Notes under the pieces: model-generated
Seen by the model: the letters and a program-made list of their open reading frames with translations, nothing else
Told to the model about the DNA's origin: nothing
Database searches by the model: none
Position numbers and translations under genes: made by a program
Assembly: GCA_031280685.1 (NCBI GenBank)
Contig: JAITGM010000010.1
Span: 124,001 to 188,000, forward strand
Direction: 5' to 3'
DNA from: Christensenellaceae bacterium
GTDB taxonomy: Bacteria > Bacillota > Clostridia > Christensenellales > UBA1750
Length of the DNA: 64,000 bases
Shown: positions 53,334 to 61,387 of the stretch, piece by piece
How the letters are laid out: the number at the start of each line of letters is the position of its first letter
How positions within the stretch are numbered: the stretch's first letter is position 1

Positions 53334-54917
53334 GTGTTCCCAATCGCCATCATCCATTTTCGAAGCCTCTCTTTTCAATATGAAGGCAGTACCCAACCCC
53401 TTTTCTCTAACCTGAACCTAGAGCTCGACAGCGCCTGGCGCCTCGGGTTCATCGCACGCAACGGCCGCGGCAAAACCACGCTTTTACGCCTGCTTTCGGG
53501 CGCTCTCCCTTACCAGGGCAAGATCGTTTCGCCCCTTGGCTTCGCCTACTTCCCCTATGCGGTGAAAGACGAAACCCTGCCCGCGCTCGAAGTCGCCCGC
53601 GAGGCCATCGCCCCTTTTCGCGCGCTCGAAGCCACCATGGCTTCGGCCCAGAACGACCCCGCGCGCCTGAATGAATACGCCGAAGCGCTCGAGAGCTATA
53701 CCCGCGCCGATGGTTTCGCTATCGATGCCATGATCAAGGCGGAAGCCGGCAAGCTCGACCTGGCGCAGCAGATTTTGGAGCGCCCTTTTTCGAGCCTTTC
53801 GCATGGCGAGCGCACAAAGCTCCTGCTCGCCGCCCTGTTCTTGCGGCACGACAGTCTTCTGCTCATCGACGAACCCACCAACCACCTCGATTTGGAAGGG
53901 CGGGCCGCGCTCGCGCGCTACCTGCGCGGCAAGAACGGCTTCATTCTCGTTTCGCACGACAGATCCCTGCTCGATTCGACCATCGACCACGTTTTGAGCA
54001 TCAACCGCGATGGCAGCTTTTCTATCGAGCAGGGCAACTACTCTTCCTGGCAGCGCAATAAGGATCTGCAGGACGCCTTCGAGCTTGCCCAAAACGAAGG
54101 CCTGAAAAAGCAGATCAGCGCCCTGAACGAAAGCGCGCGCGAAAAGGCCGGCTGGTCCGAAAAGATCGAGCGGGGCAAGATCGGCTCGCACACAGCCGAC
54201 CGCGGCTACGTCGGCCACAAGGCGGCCAAGATGATGAAGCGCTCAAAGGCCATCGAGCGGCGCATCGAGCGCGCGGCGGATGAAAAGTCCAGGCTCCTGC
54301 AGCGCGTGGAAGAAGGCGGGGATTTAAAGCTTTCGCCGCTTGCCCACCCGGCCAGGCGGCTGATTCTGGCGCAGGATCTGAGCATCGACTATGGCTCCGG
54401 GCCGCTCTTCGCGCCGCTCTCGTTCGAACTGATGCAGGGTGAAAGCCTTTGCCTGAAGGGGCGCAACGGCAGCGGCAAGTCGAGCCTGGTCAAGCTCATC
54501 CTGGGCGAGAAGATCCCCCACGCGGGCACGCTGACGCTGGCTTCTGGCCTTGCCCTCTCTATCGCCCAGCAGGATGCTTCCGGCCTGAGTGGCCCACTCC
54601 CGCGCTTCGTTCAGGAGCAAGGAATAGACCAAAGTCTGTTTTTCACCATCCTGCGGAAGCTGGGGTTTGAACGGGCGCAGTTCGAAACCTCGCTTTCGGG
54701 CTTTTCGCAAGGGCAAAAAAAGAAGTGCCTGCTGGCTGCCTCGCTCTGCAAGCCGGCGCATCTCTACATCTGGGATGAGCCGCTGAACTACGTCGATTTG
54801 CCCTCGCGCCTGCAAATCGAGAGGCTCTTGCTCGATTTTCGGCCCACTCTGCTCTTCATCGAGCACGACGCGGTCTTCGCCGGGCAAATCGCGACCAAAA
54901 CGATTCTTTTGGGCTGA
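53334..54917 (+). CDS. ABC-F ATPase, ribosomal-protection type (Lsa/CplR-like)
   Basis: A soluble twin-ATPase that ejects antibiotics from the ribosome or rescues stalled complexes. The 527 residues hold two ABC domains: Walker A ARNGRGKTT (about 41) and GRNGSGKSS (about 377), signatures LSHGERTK (about 158) and FSQGQKKK (about 457), Walker B LLIDEPTNHLD and IWDEPLNYVD. The interdomain linker has the KMMKRSKAIERRIE motif typical of the Lsa/Vga/CplR group. The start is unclear: GTG 53334 lies only one base after AAGGAG; an ATC at 53343 would be better spaced but is a rare initiator. Monocistronic after comF. Resistance function is inference. Confidence 0.85.
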   Translation: MFPIAIIHFRSLSFQYEGSTQPLFSNLNLELDSAWRLGFIARNGRGKTTLLRLLSGALPYQGKIVSPLGFAYFPYAVKDETLPALEVAREAIAPFRALEATMASAQNDPARLNEYAEALESYTRADGFAIDAMIKAEAGKLDLAQQILERPFSSLSHGERTKLLLAALFLRHDSLLLIDEPTNHLDLEGRAALARYLRGKNGFILVSHDRSLLDSTIDHVLSINRDGSFSIEQGNYSSWQRNKDLQDAFELAQNEGLKKQISALNESAREKAGWSEKIERGKIGSHTADRGYVGHKAAKMMKRSKAIERRIERAADEKSRLLQRVEEGGDLKLSPLAHPARRLILAQDLSIDYGSGPLFAPLSFELMQGESLCLKGRNGSGKSSLVKLILGEKIPHAGTLTLASGLALSIAQQDASGLSGPLPRFVQEQGIDQSLFFTILRKLGFERAQFETSLSGFSQGQKKKCLLAASLCKPAHLYIWDEPLNYVDLPSRLQIERLLLDFRPTLLFIEHDAVFAGQIATKTILLG

Positions 54918-54968
54918 TCCGGGCATGCTATTCCCGATGTTTTTAAAGTGAAGGCGGAGGGAAAAGCC

Positions 54969-56651
54969 ATGCTCTACGCGATCATTCTCGTCGTTCAGCT
55001 CCTCGTCACCGTGGTGATGGGGCTGTATTTCTGGCGGGCGCTGCGCCGTTCGAAAACCGCGGAATCGCCGCCCGCCCGCTGGGATTCCAGGGCCGAGATG
55101 GACAGGATTCGCCAGATGCGCGCCGTGCGCCTGAACCTGCCCCTCAACGAGCAGGTGCGCCCGAGGGACTTTTCGGCCATCATCGGCCAGGAAGCCGGAA
55201 TCGAGGCGCTGAAGGCCATCCTCTGCGGGCCGAATCCCCAGCACGTCATCCTGTACGGCCCGCCTGGCGTGGGCAAGACCTGCGCCGCCCGCCTGGTGCT
55301 GGAGGAAGCCAAAAAGCGCGGCGACAGCCCCTTTTTGACGGACGCCCCCTTCGTCGAAATGGACGCGACCTGCGCCCGCTTTGATGAGCGCGCCATCGCG
55401 GACCCCCTCATTGGCTCGGTGCATGATCCCATCTATCAGGGCGCCGGGCCGTTGGGCATGGCCGGCGTGCCGCAGCCTAAGCCCGGCGCCGTGACCAAGG
55501 CCCACGGCGGCGTGCTTTTCCTCGATGAAATCGGCGAGCTGCACCCCATGCAGATGAATAAGCTGCTCAAGGTGCTCGAGGATCGCAAGGTCATGCTGGA
55601 ATCGGCCTACTATTCCCCTGGCGACCGCAACGTGCCGGGCCATATTCACGATATCTTCAAAAACGGCCTGCCCGCGGATTTTCGCCTGATCGGCGCGACG
55701 ACGCGCAGCCCGGAAGAGATCTCGCCCGCGCTGCGCTCGCGCTGCATGGAGGTGTTCTTTCGCCCCTTAACGGCAGCCGAAACCGCGCGGATCGCCCAAA
55801 ACGCGGCAAAGGCCGCGGGCTGCGCGCTCGAAAGCGGCTGCGCTGGCTTCATCGGGGCCTATTCGCCCGGCGGGCGCGATGCAGCGAACCTCACCCAGGT
55901 CGCGGCGGGCATCGCGCTTGCAAAGGGGCGGCATGAGATCCGCCAGGGCGACGTCGAATCCGTTCTGCGCGCCGGCGCCTACACAAAGCGCCCCGATAAG
56001 CGGCTCGCGGGCGGCATGAAGGCAGGCAGCGTGCATGGTCTGGCCGTGCTCGGGGCAAATCTTGGGCAGGTGCTGCCCATTGAGGCCGTCGCCTTTGAGC
56101 GGCGTGGCGAAAGCGGCGGCCCGGAGTGGAAGGCGACTGGCATCGTCGATACCGAGCGGCTCAACGCGGGCGCGCGCACGATGATTCGCCGCTCGACCGC
56201 GGCCGGCGCCCTCGAAAATGTGCGCTCGGTGCTGCGGCAGTCCGGCCTGCCGGTCGATCGTTTCGATCTGCACATCGACTTCCCCGGCGGCCTGCCCGTG
56301 GACGGCCCATCGGCAGGCGTGGCCATGGCCATCGCCGCCTATTCGGCGCTGACGAAGCAGCCTGTGAGCGGCTCCGTGGCCGTGACCGGCGAGCTCGGCC
56401 TGGGCGGCGAGGTGCTGCCCGTGGGCGGCGTGCCCGCAAAGGTGGCCGCTGCGCTGGAAGGCGGCGCCAGGCTCGTGCTGATCCCGCGCGAAAACTACGA
56501 GGAAAGCTTCGCCTGTGAGCCGAAAATCAGGCCAATTTCCCGCTTTGACGAGGCCCTGCGGCTCTTTTTGGAAGAGGGCGCGGAGGAGGGCAGCCCGGCC
56601 CTGCTGGGCTTTGTGCCCGAAGCCCCCTTCCTCGCCGCGGAACCGAGCTAA
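54969..56651 (+). CDS. lonB: LonB ATP-dependent protease (sporulation Lon paralogue)
   Basis: A membrane-linked AAA+ protease made in the forespore of spore formers. The 560 residues contain an N-terminal membrane segment (AIILVVQLLVTVVMGLYFW), Walker A (GPPGVGKTC, about 97-105), Walker B (GGVLFLDEIGEL), arginine finger region SPALRSRCMEV, and a Lon peptidase with Ser448 (DGPSAGVAMA) and Lys491 (GGVPAKVAAA). It lacks the large N-terminal domain of LonA. ATG at 54969 has GGAGGG 7 bases upstream. Confidence 0.95.
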   Translation: MLYAIILVVQLLVTVVMGLYFWRALRRSKTAESPPARWDSRAEMDRIRQMRAVRLNLPLNEQVRPRDFSAIIGQEAGIEALKAILCGPNPQHVILYGPPGVGKTCAARLVLEEAKKRGDSPFLTDAPFVEMDATCARFDERAIADPLIGSVHDPIYQGAGPLGMAGVPQPKPGAVTKAHGGVLFLDEIGELHPMQMNKLLKVLEDRKVMLESAYYSPGDRNVPGHIHDIFKNGLPADFRLIGATTRSPEEISPALRSRCMEVFFRPLTAAETARIAQNAAKAAGCALESGCAGFIGAYSPGGRDAANLTQVAAGIALAKGRHEIRQGDVESVLRAGAYTKRPDKRLAGGMKAGSVHGLAVLGANLGQVLPIEAVAFERRGESGGPEWKATGIVDTERLNAGARTMIRRSTAAGALENVRSVLRQSGLPVDRFDLHIDFPGGLPVDGPSAGVAMAIAAYSALTKQPVSGSVAVTGELGLGGEVLPVGGVPAKVAAALEGGARLVLIPRENYEESFACEPKIRPISRFDEALRLFLEEGAEEGSPALLGFVPEAPFLAAEPS

Positions 56652-56997
56652 GTCTTTTTTATGCCGCCTGGTTGCGGCGCCCGCGCCATCGCGAACGAGA
56701 GCCGGAGCAAGAAGCTCCGGCCCTCGTTCACAGCGCATTGCTGTTCCCGCTCCAATATCCGCTCAAGGCTCCGTTCATGCCTTGGCAGATCGAAGTTCCC
56801 CATCGCCCGCTTCTCTTCAACGGTCAATCCCTCGTCATCCGCCAGGGCTTTTAGCAAAAAGGTGGAGTATACGCCGCCCTGGGCGTTTTCGGCCTTCAAA
56901 AGTCCTTCACTCTCTGGCGCAGCGTTAATGGGGGGGGCGGCGTAAGCGTCCAGATCAGCAGGGTCGCCGAAACAGTTGCGAAAGTTTTCTGCATCAT
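56648..56997 (-). pseudogene. Small secreted-protein gene interrupted at an eight-base C tract
   Basis: The minus strand has ATG 56997 (MMQKTFATVSATLLIWTLTP), a plausible signal peptide. After a run of eight C bases (G at 56930-56937 on the plus strand) this frame soon stops. A second open frame takes over: INAAPESEGLLKAENAQGG, STFLLKALADDEGLTVEEKR, RSLERILEREQQ, ending 56648. One more C would fuse them into about 117 residues. It may be phase-variable, broken, or a read error. Family not recognised. Overlaps the lonB end by four bases. The rest of 56998-57129 holds no gene. Confidence 0.4.
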
Positions 56998-57129
56998 TTT
57001 TCTATTTTTCAAGCTTTTGGGGCTTTACTCCTCGCATAAAGCCTGCCAAAACCACGTTAATCCATTAGCAATATCCGTGGTAGCTTCGCTTAAATCCCTT
57101 TAAGATCCTTATCCAAGCGCTTAACATGC

Positions 57130-57157
57130 AAAAAAGAACCCGGTGCCCTTGCCGGAT
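57130..57157 (-). terminator. Terminator after phoR
   Basis: On the minus strand ATCCGG / CCGGGT (one T-G pair) around an eight-base loop, then TCTTTTTT. Confidence 0.65.
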
Positions 57158-57216
57158 CCTTTTCGCCTTTTTATTCTTTACGGATATTTTGGGGCATTTT
57201 TAGGCCAACTTTCCGC

Positions 57217-58947
57217 CTATTCTCCCTCTTCCTTGTCGCGCGGGAGACGCACGATGAACTCAGAGCCCTGCCCGGGCTCGGACTGAACCTCGATGGTTCC
57301 GTTCAACTCGATCGTTAAATGCTTAACAATCGCCAGCCCCAGGCCCGTCCCGCCCATCGAGCGCGAGCGGCCCTTATCCACCCTGTAAAAGCGCTCAAAA
57401 AGCCTCGGGATATGTTCCTTTTCGATGCCTATGCCGCTATCTTTCACACTGAGCACCACCAAATCGCCCTCGCGCCGCACTCTCACTTCCACCTTGCCGC
57501 CATTGAGCGTGTACTTGATCGCGTTCTCGACGAGGTTGATTAAAATCTGCTTTAAGTGGTCCTCGTTGGCCTGAATAAAGCCCTCGTCCTCCTCGCTGAT
57601 GATCAGGCTGATTTCCTTGCGCCGCGCCGCGCCGCGCAGGAAGTCGCAGGCCTCTACCGCATATTGCCCCAGCGAAAGGCGCTTCATCGGCACGCGCACG
57701 CGGCCCGATTCCATCGATGAAAGCGATAGAATATCATTGATCAGGCGCGAGAGCCTGTCGCTCTCGTCCGCGATGATCTTTAAAAAGTACTGCGCCGCGT
57801 CCGGGTCGTTCACGGCGCCCGCCTGCAGGGTTTCGACAAAGCCCTGAATCGAGGTCAGGGGGGTCTTTAGCTCGTGGGTCACGTTCGCGGCAAAGTCGGT
57901 CCTCATCTGCTCGAGGTTTCTCAGCTGGGTAATATCCTCCAAAAGGGCCACGGCGCCGACCTTCTGGCTGCCGTGCCGCAGCGCCGAAGAATAGATGCGC
58001 AGCAGCCGATGGCCGGGGTTGGCGCGCACCGGCAGTTCGGCGGGTTCTTCCGCCGTTTCGCCCCCGCGTTGCATTTCCTTCAATAAAACAGACTCCAGTC
58101 TGGCATTGCCGCTGGCTTCGAGCAGGCTCTTGCCCAGCGCCAGCCCGCTGATGCCCAGCATCTGCCTGGCCCTGCGGTTGATGCGCACGATGCGCAGATC
58201 TTCATCCACCGCCACGAGGCCGCTCTGCATGGAGTCGAAAATCTCTTCCATTTCGGCGTTCTGCCTTTCGAGGGTTTCGATGGCCTTGCCCAACGCCCCC
58301 CGCATCCCTTCAACCGTGTTCACCAGGCTTTGAATCTCGGCCGGGGCGCGCAAAAACAGCCTCCCCGCCCCAGCGTCGCCCGCGGAGGCGTGCAGGGCAT
58401 AGAGCTCCAGTGCGAGAACCGGCCTTAAAATGGCCCGGTTCAGCAACCAGATGAAGGCGCAGCCAAGCAGGGCGCACAGAGCGGCAAACAGCAGCACGAA
58501 GGGGAAAACGCGCGGGGTGTAGGCTTCGGCGTGGCCCATCACCCAGAGCAGCCTGCCATCGGGCAGCGAAAGGCCCTTGCCGCGCCAAATGCCACCGGTC
58601 ATGGGGCTGGCGACCCACAACTCCTCGCCGCCAAGCGCGGGCGGGCGCACGGGGCTGGGCAGCCCCAGGCCCAAAATCCCGGCAAAGGCACCGCTGCTGT
58701 CGAAAAGCGGGCTGCCATCCCTGGCATAGATCAAAAGCCGCAGATCCGTCGCTTTCGCGGCAAAGAGCAGCTCGCTCTCTCCCGGTTCCACGGCGCGAAG
58801 CTGCTCCGCGCAGGCCTCAATCCTGCGAAGGAGCGCCTCATCCTCGTTGAGCAAGGCGCCGCGTAGCCAAAAGAAGGCGGCAAGCAAAGCAAGCAGCGCG
58901 GCAAAGGCCGCGCTGCTTGCAATCAGGCGCTTTTTTAACGAGATCAT
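57217..58947 (-). CDS. Sensor histidine kinase, PhoR-like
   Basis: Membrane sensor that phosphorylates the adjacent regulator. The 576 residues show two membrane segments (about 9-28 and 150-170), an extracellular domain between, then a HAMP-like segment, a PAS domain (IFDSMQSGLVAVDEDLRIVR), HisKA with His358 in NVTHELKTPLTS, and the ATPase domain with NLVENAIKYTLNGGKV, DSGIGIEKEHIPRLFERFYR and GGTGLGLAIVKHL. Family and order match PhoR/WalK-like kinases; a phosphate link is likely but not proven. Seven bases after phoB. Confidence 0.85.
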   Translation of the reverse strand: MISLKKRLIASSAAFAALLALLAAFFWLRGALLNEDEALLRRIEACAEQLRAVEPGESELLFAAKATDLRLLIYARDGSPLFDSSGAFAGILGLGLPSPVRPPALGGEELWVASPMTGGIWRGKGLSLPDGRLLWVMGHAEAYTPRVFPFVLLFAALCALLGCAFIWLLNRAILRPVLALELYALHASAGDAGAGRLFLRAPAEIQSLVNTVEGMRGALGKAIETLERQNAEMEEIFDSMQSGLVAVDEDLRIVRINRRARQMLGISGLALGKSLLEASGNARLESVLLKEMQRGGETAEEPAELPVRANPGHRLLRIYSSALRHGSQKVGAVALLEDITQLRNLEQMRTDFAANVTHELKTPLTSIQGFVETLQAGAVNDPDAAQYFLKIIADESDRLSRLINDILSLSSMESGRVRVPMKRLSLGQYAVEACDFLRGAARRKEISLIISEEDEGFIQANEDHLKQILINLVENAIKYTLNGGKVEVRVRREGDLVVLSVKDSGIGIEKEHIPRLFERFYRVDKGRSRSMGGTGLGLAIVKHLTIELNGTIEVQSEPGQGSEFIVRLPRDKEEGE

Positions 58948-58954
58948 GGGGCTT

Positions 58955-59653
58955 TTACGAGTCCTGATCCTTGTCTACGAAGCGGTAGCCCACGCCGCGC
59001 ACCGTTTCGATATAGGGTTCCTCGCCGAGCTTCTGGCGCAAATGGCGGATGTGGACATCCACGGTGCGGGTTTCGCCGTAATATTCATAGCCCCAAATCC
59101 GATCGAGCAGGAAATCCCGGGTCAACACCTTCCCGCGGGAAAGGACGAGCACCTTCAGCAGTTCGAATTCCTTGAGCGTCAAGCTCAGCTTTTCGCCGCC
59201 CTTAAAGGCCTCGTAGTTCGTGATGTCGATCATGATATCGCCGCAGCGCAGGGTCTGCGGCTCGCTCTCTTGCTGGGGGGCGACGCGCCGCAGCAGGGAC
59301 TTGACCCTCGCGGCCAATTCGCGCACCGAGAAGGGCTTGGTGATGTAATCATCGGCTCCAAGCTCCAGCCCCAGGATCTTATCGACCTCATCGCCCCGGG
59401 CGGTGAGCATGATGATGGGGATGTTGCTGGTGCTGCGGTCGCCCTTGAGCCTTCTGCAGACCTCAAGCCCGTCTATGCCGGGGAGCATGATATCAAGCAG
59501 CACGAGGGAGGGCTTCTCGACCTCGCAGCGCTTGAGCGCTTCCTCGCCTGTCAGCGCGGTGACCACGTTATAGCCGGCGCTCTTGAGGTTGTAGGAAATA
59601 AGCTCCAGGATGTGCACCTCGTCATCGACGGCCAGGATCATATCGTTGGGCAT
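58955..59653 (-). CDS. Response regulator, PhoB/OmpR family
   Basis: DNA-binding partner of the kinase. The 232 residues have a receiver domain with Asp10, Asp11, phospho-acceptor Asp54 (LVLLDIMLPG) and Lys106 (YITKPFS). The winged-helix domain follows (LTLKEFELLKVLVLSRGKVL; GETRTVDVHIRHLRQKLGEE). ATG at 59653 has AAGGAGGA about 7 bases upstream; the longer frame into nrdR is not used. 46 bases after nrdR. Confidence 0.9.
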   Translation of the reverse strand: MPNDMILAVDDEVHILELISYNLKSAGYNVVTALTGEEALKRCEVEKPSLVLLDIMLPGIDGLEVCRRLKGDRSTSNIPIIMLTARGDEVDKILGLELGADDYITKPFSVRELAARVKSLLRRVAPQQESEPQTLRCGDIMIDITNYEAFKGGEKLSLTLKEFELLKVLVLSRGKVLTRDFLLDRIWGYEYYGETRTVDVHIRHLRQKLGEEPYIETVRGVGYRFVDKDQDS

Positions 59654-59699
59654 GGTTTCTTCCTCCTTCTTAAGCGGTTTTAAGTCAAGGCCTAGGCCT

Positions 59700-60167
59700 T
59701 TAGGTCGCTTCCCTCTGCGCGCCGCGCAGGCGCTCAAGCTCCTCTAAAAAGGTGTCAATATCGCAAAAAGAGCGGTAAACCGCAGCAAAGCGCACATAGG
59801 CGACCTCGTCCAGCTTCCGCAGACGCTCCATGACCATATCGCCGATCTTTGAGGTCGGGATCTCGGTGACCAGGGAGTTATAGACCTGGGTTTCGATCTC
59901 GCGGACGAGCTTGTCCATCTCCAGGGCCGCGATGGGCCTCTTTTCACAAGCCTTCACCAGGCCGGAACGAATCTTGTCTGGATTGAAGCTTTCGCGCCTG
60001 CCATCCTTTTTGATGACCATAATCGGCGTCTGCTCGATGGTTTCAAAGGTGGTAAAGCGCCTACCGCAGGCCGTGCACTCGCGCCGCCTGCGGATTACGG
60101 AGCCTTCGTCCGCCTGGCGGGTATCCAAAACGCGGCTTTCGGTCGAGTTGCAATAGAGGCATTTCAT
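59700..60167 (-). CDS. nrdR: Ribonucleotide reductase repressor NrdR
   Basis: Zinc- and nucleotide-binding repressor of nrd genes. The 155 residues have the zinc ribbon Cys3, Cys6, Cys31, Cys34 (MKCLYCNSTESRVLDTRQAD; RRRECTACGRRF) and an ATP-cone (VIKKDGRRESFNPDKIRSGL; VAYVRFAAVYRSF). First gene of nrdR-phoB-phoR with a promoter at 60272-60300. Confidence 0.96.
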   Translation of the reverse strand: MKCLYCNSTESRVLDTRQADEGSVIRRRRECTACGRRFTTFETIEQTPIMVIKKDGRRESFNPDKIRSGLVKACEKRPIAALEMDKLVREIETQVYNSLVTEIPTSKIGDMVMERLRKLDEVAYVRFAAVYRSFCDIDTFLEELERLRGAQREAT

Positions 60168-60271
60168 GGTTTTAGCTCCTCGTCAGAATCCTTTCGCGCC
60201 TTGAGTGTCGGCTTCCGGCCGGCCCGCATCCTTGCCGAGCCCACCGTAAAGCAAAGATTTTCCCACGAACT

Positions 60272-60300
60272 AGTATAACCGCTTTTTCATCTATCGTAAA
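60272..60300 (-). promoter_or_regulatory. Sigma-A promoter for nrdR-phoB-phoR
   Basis: On the minus strand TTTACG, a 17-base spacer and TATACT (60272-60277), about 105 bases before the nrdR start. Confidence 0.65.
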
Positions 60301-60342
60301 GTCTTTTTTGCTCGAAAAAAATTAACATTCGCGTAAGGCCGC

Positions 60343-60370
60343 AAAAGAGCGCCCGCTTTCAGGCTCTTTT
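60343..60370 (-). terminator. Terminator-like hairpin after holA
   Basis: AAAAGAGC (60343-60350) and GCTCTTTT (60363-60370) form an 8-bp stem with A/T ends, so it could work on either strand. Confidence 0.5.
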
Positions 60371-60377
60371 CTGCCTT

Positions 60378-61385
60378 TTATGCGAGAAAGGCGAGCAGCA
60401 GCGCCTCGATGGCGCCTTCCTCGCGCAGACGGCCGGATTTGAGGGCATATTCGGTTTCGATGCAGCGGGCCAGCATCACCTTGAGCTGCCCGGGCGCGTA
60501 GCCCCTGGCGCTCTCGGCCACCTTGCCGGCCACATAAGGGCTGAGCGACAGGCTCTGCGCGGCCTCGCCCCTGGCCAGGCCCGCGCCCATGAGCAGCGAA
60601 AGGTGCAGCATGCGGCGGAGCTGCCCTGTAAGCAGCGCCAAGATCCCAAAGCCGCTCTCGCCCCGGGCGCGCAGCTCTTCCAGCATCGAAAGCGCGGGCT
60701 TCGCCCGCCTTTGCAGCAGGGCGTCAAGCATCTGGAAGGCAGTGCTCTCGGCCGAACGGGCGACGATAGTCTCCACATCCTCGAGCGCGGCCTCCTGCCT
60801 TTCGCCCAAATAGTGCGCCAGCTTTGCGCTCTCGCCCTCGAGCCTTTCCAGCGGCGGGCCAGCGCGCAGGAGCAATTCCTCCATCGCCTCCGCGGCGATG
60901 CGCTTGCCGAAGGCGCCCATCTGCCTTTGCACGAACATGGCCTGCTCGCGCGGCGCGAGGAATGAAAAGCGGACGTCGCCCTTTTGGGCGGCGATCTTCT
61001 TCGGCAGCTTCTTGCGCATGTCGGCACCGCCCTTCACCACGAAGATCAGCAGCGTCGTTTCGGGCAGGGAATCCAAATAGGCGCAAAGGCGGTCTGCGTC
61101 CTCCTCGCCGCCGCGCCCGGAGCTTTGGCAAAGCGGGCTTTCCTTCACGAGCACGAGGCGCTTCTCGCTCAAAAAGGGCAGGGTTTCGCAAGCCTCTGAA
61201 ATCTGCGCGAAACCCGCCCTTTCGGGCAGGACGCTCTCGTCCAGAACCTCCGCGCCCGGCGCCAAAAAGGCCTGGCGCAGCTGGGCCAGGGCGCTCAGCT
61301 TCACATACTCTTCCTCGCCGTCGAGCAGCAGGCAGGCGGGCAGGCTCCTTTCCTTCAGGGCCAAAAAAAAGCGTTTATAGTCCAT
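60378..61385 (-). CDS. holA: DNA polymerase III delta subunit
   Basis: Opens the beta clamp during clamp loading. The 335 residues follow the HolA pattern: FFLALKERSLPACLLLDGEE, LPFLSEKRLVLVKESPLC, TTLLIFVVKGGADMRKKLPK, FQMLDALLQRRAKPALSMLE and GILALLTGQLRRMLHLSLLM. Two bases separate it from the comEC stop, an arrangement common in Firmicutes. Confidence 0.92.
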   Translation of the reverse strand: MDYKRFFLALKERSLPACLLLDGEEEYVKLSALAQLRQAFLAPGAEVLDESVLPERAGFAQISEACETLPFLSEKRLVLVKESPLCQSSGRGGEEDADRLCAYLDSLPETTLLIFVVKGGADMRKKLPKKIAAQKGDVRFSFLAPREQAMFVQRQMGAFGKRIAAEAMEELLLRAGPPLERLEGESAKLAHYLGERQEAALEDVETIVARSAESTAFQMLDALLQRRAKPALSMLEELRARGESGFGILALLTGQLRRMLHLSLLMGAGLARGEAAQSLSLSPYVAGKVAESARGYAPGQLKVMLARCIETEYALKSGRLREEGAIEALLLAFLA

Positions 61386-61387
61386 CT

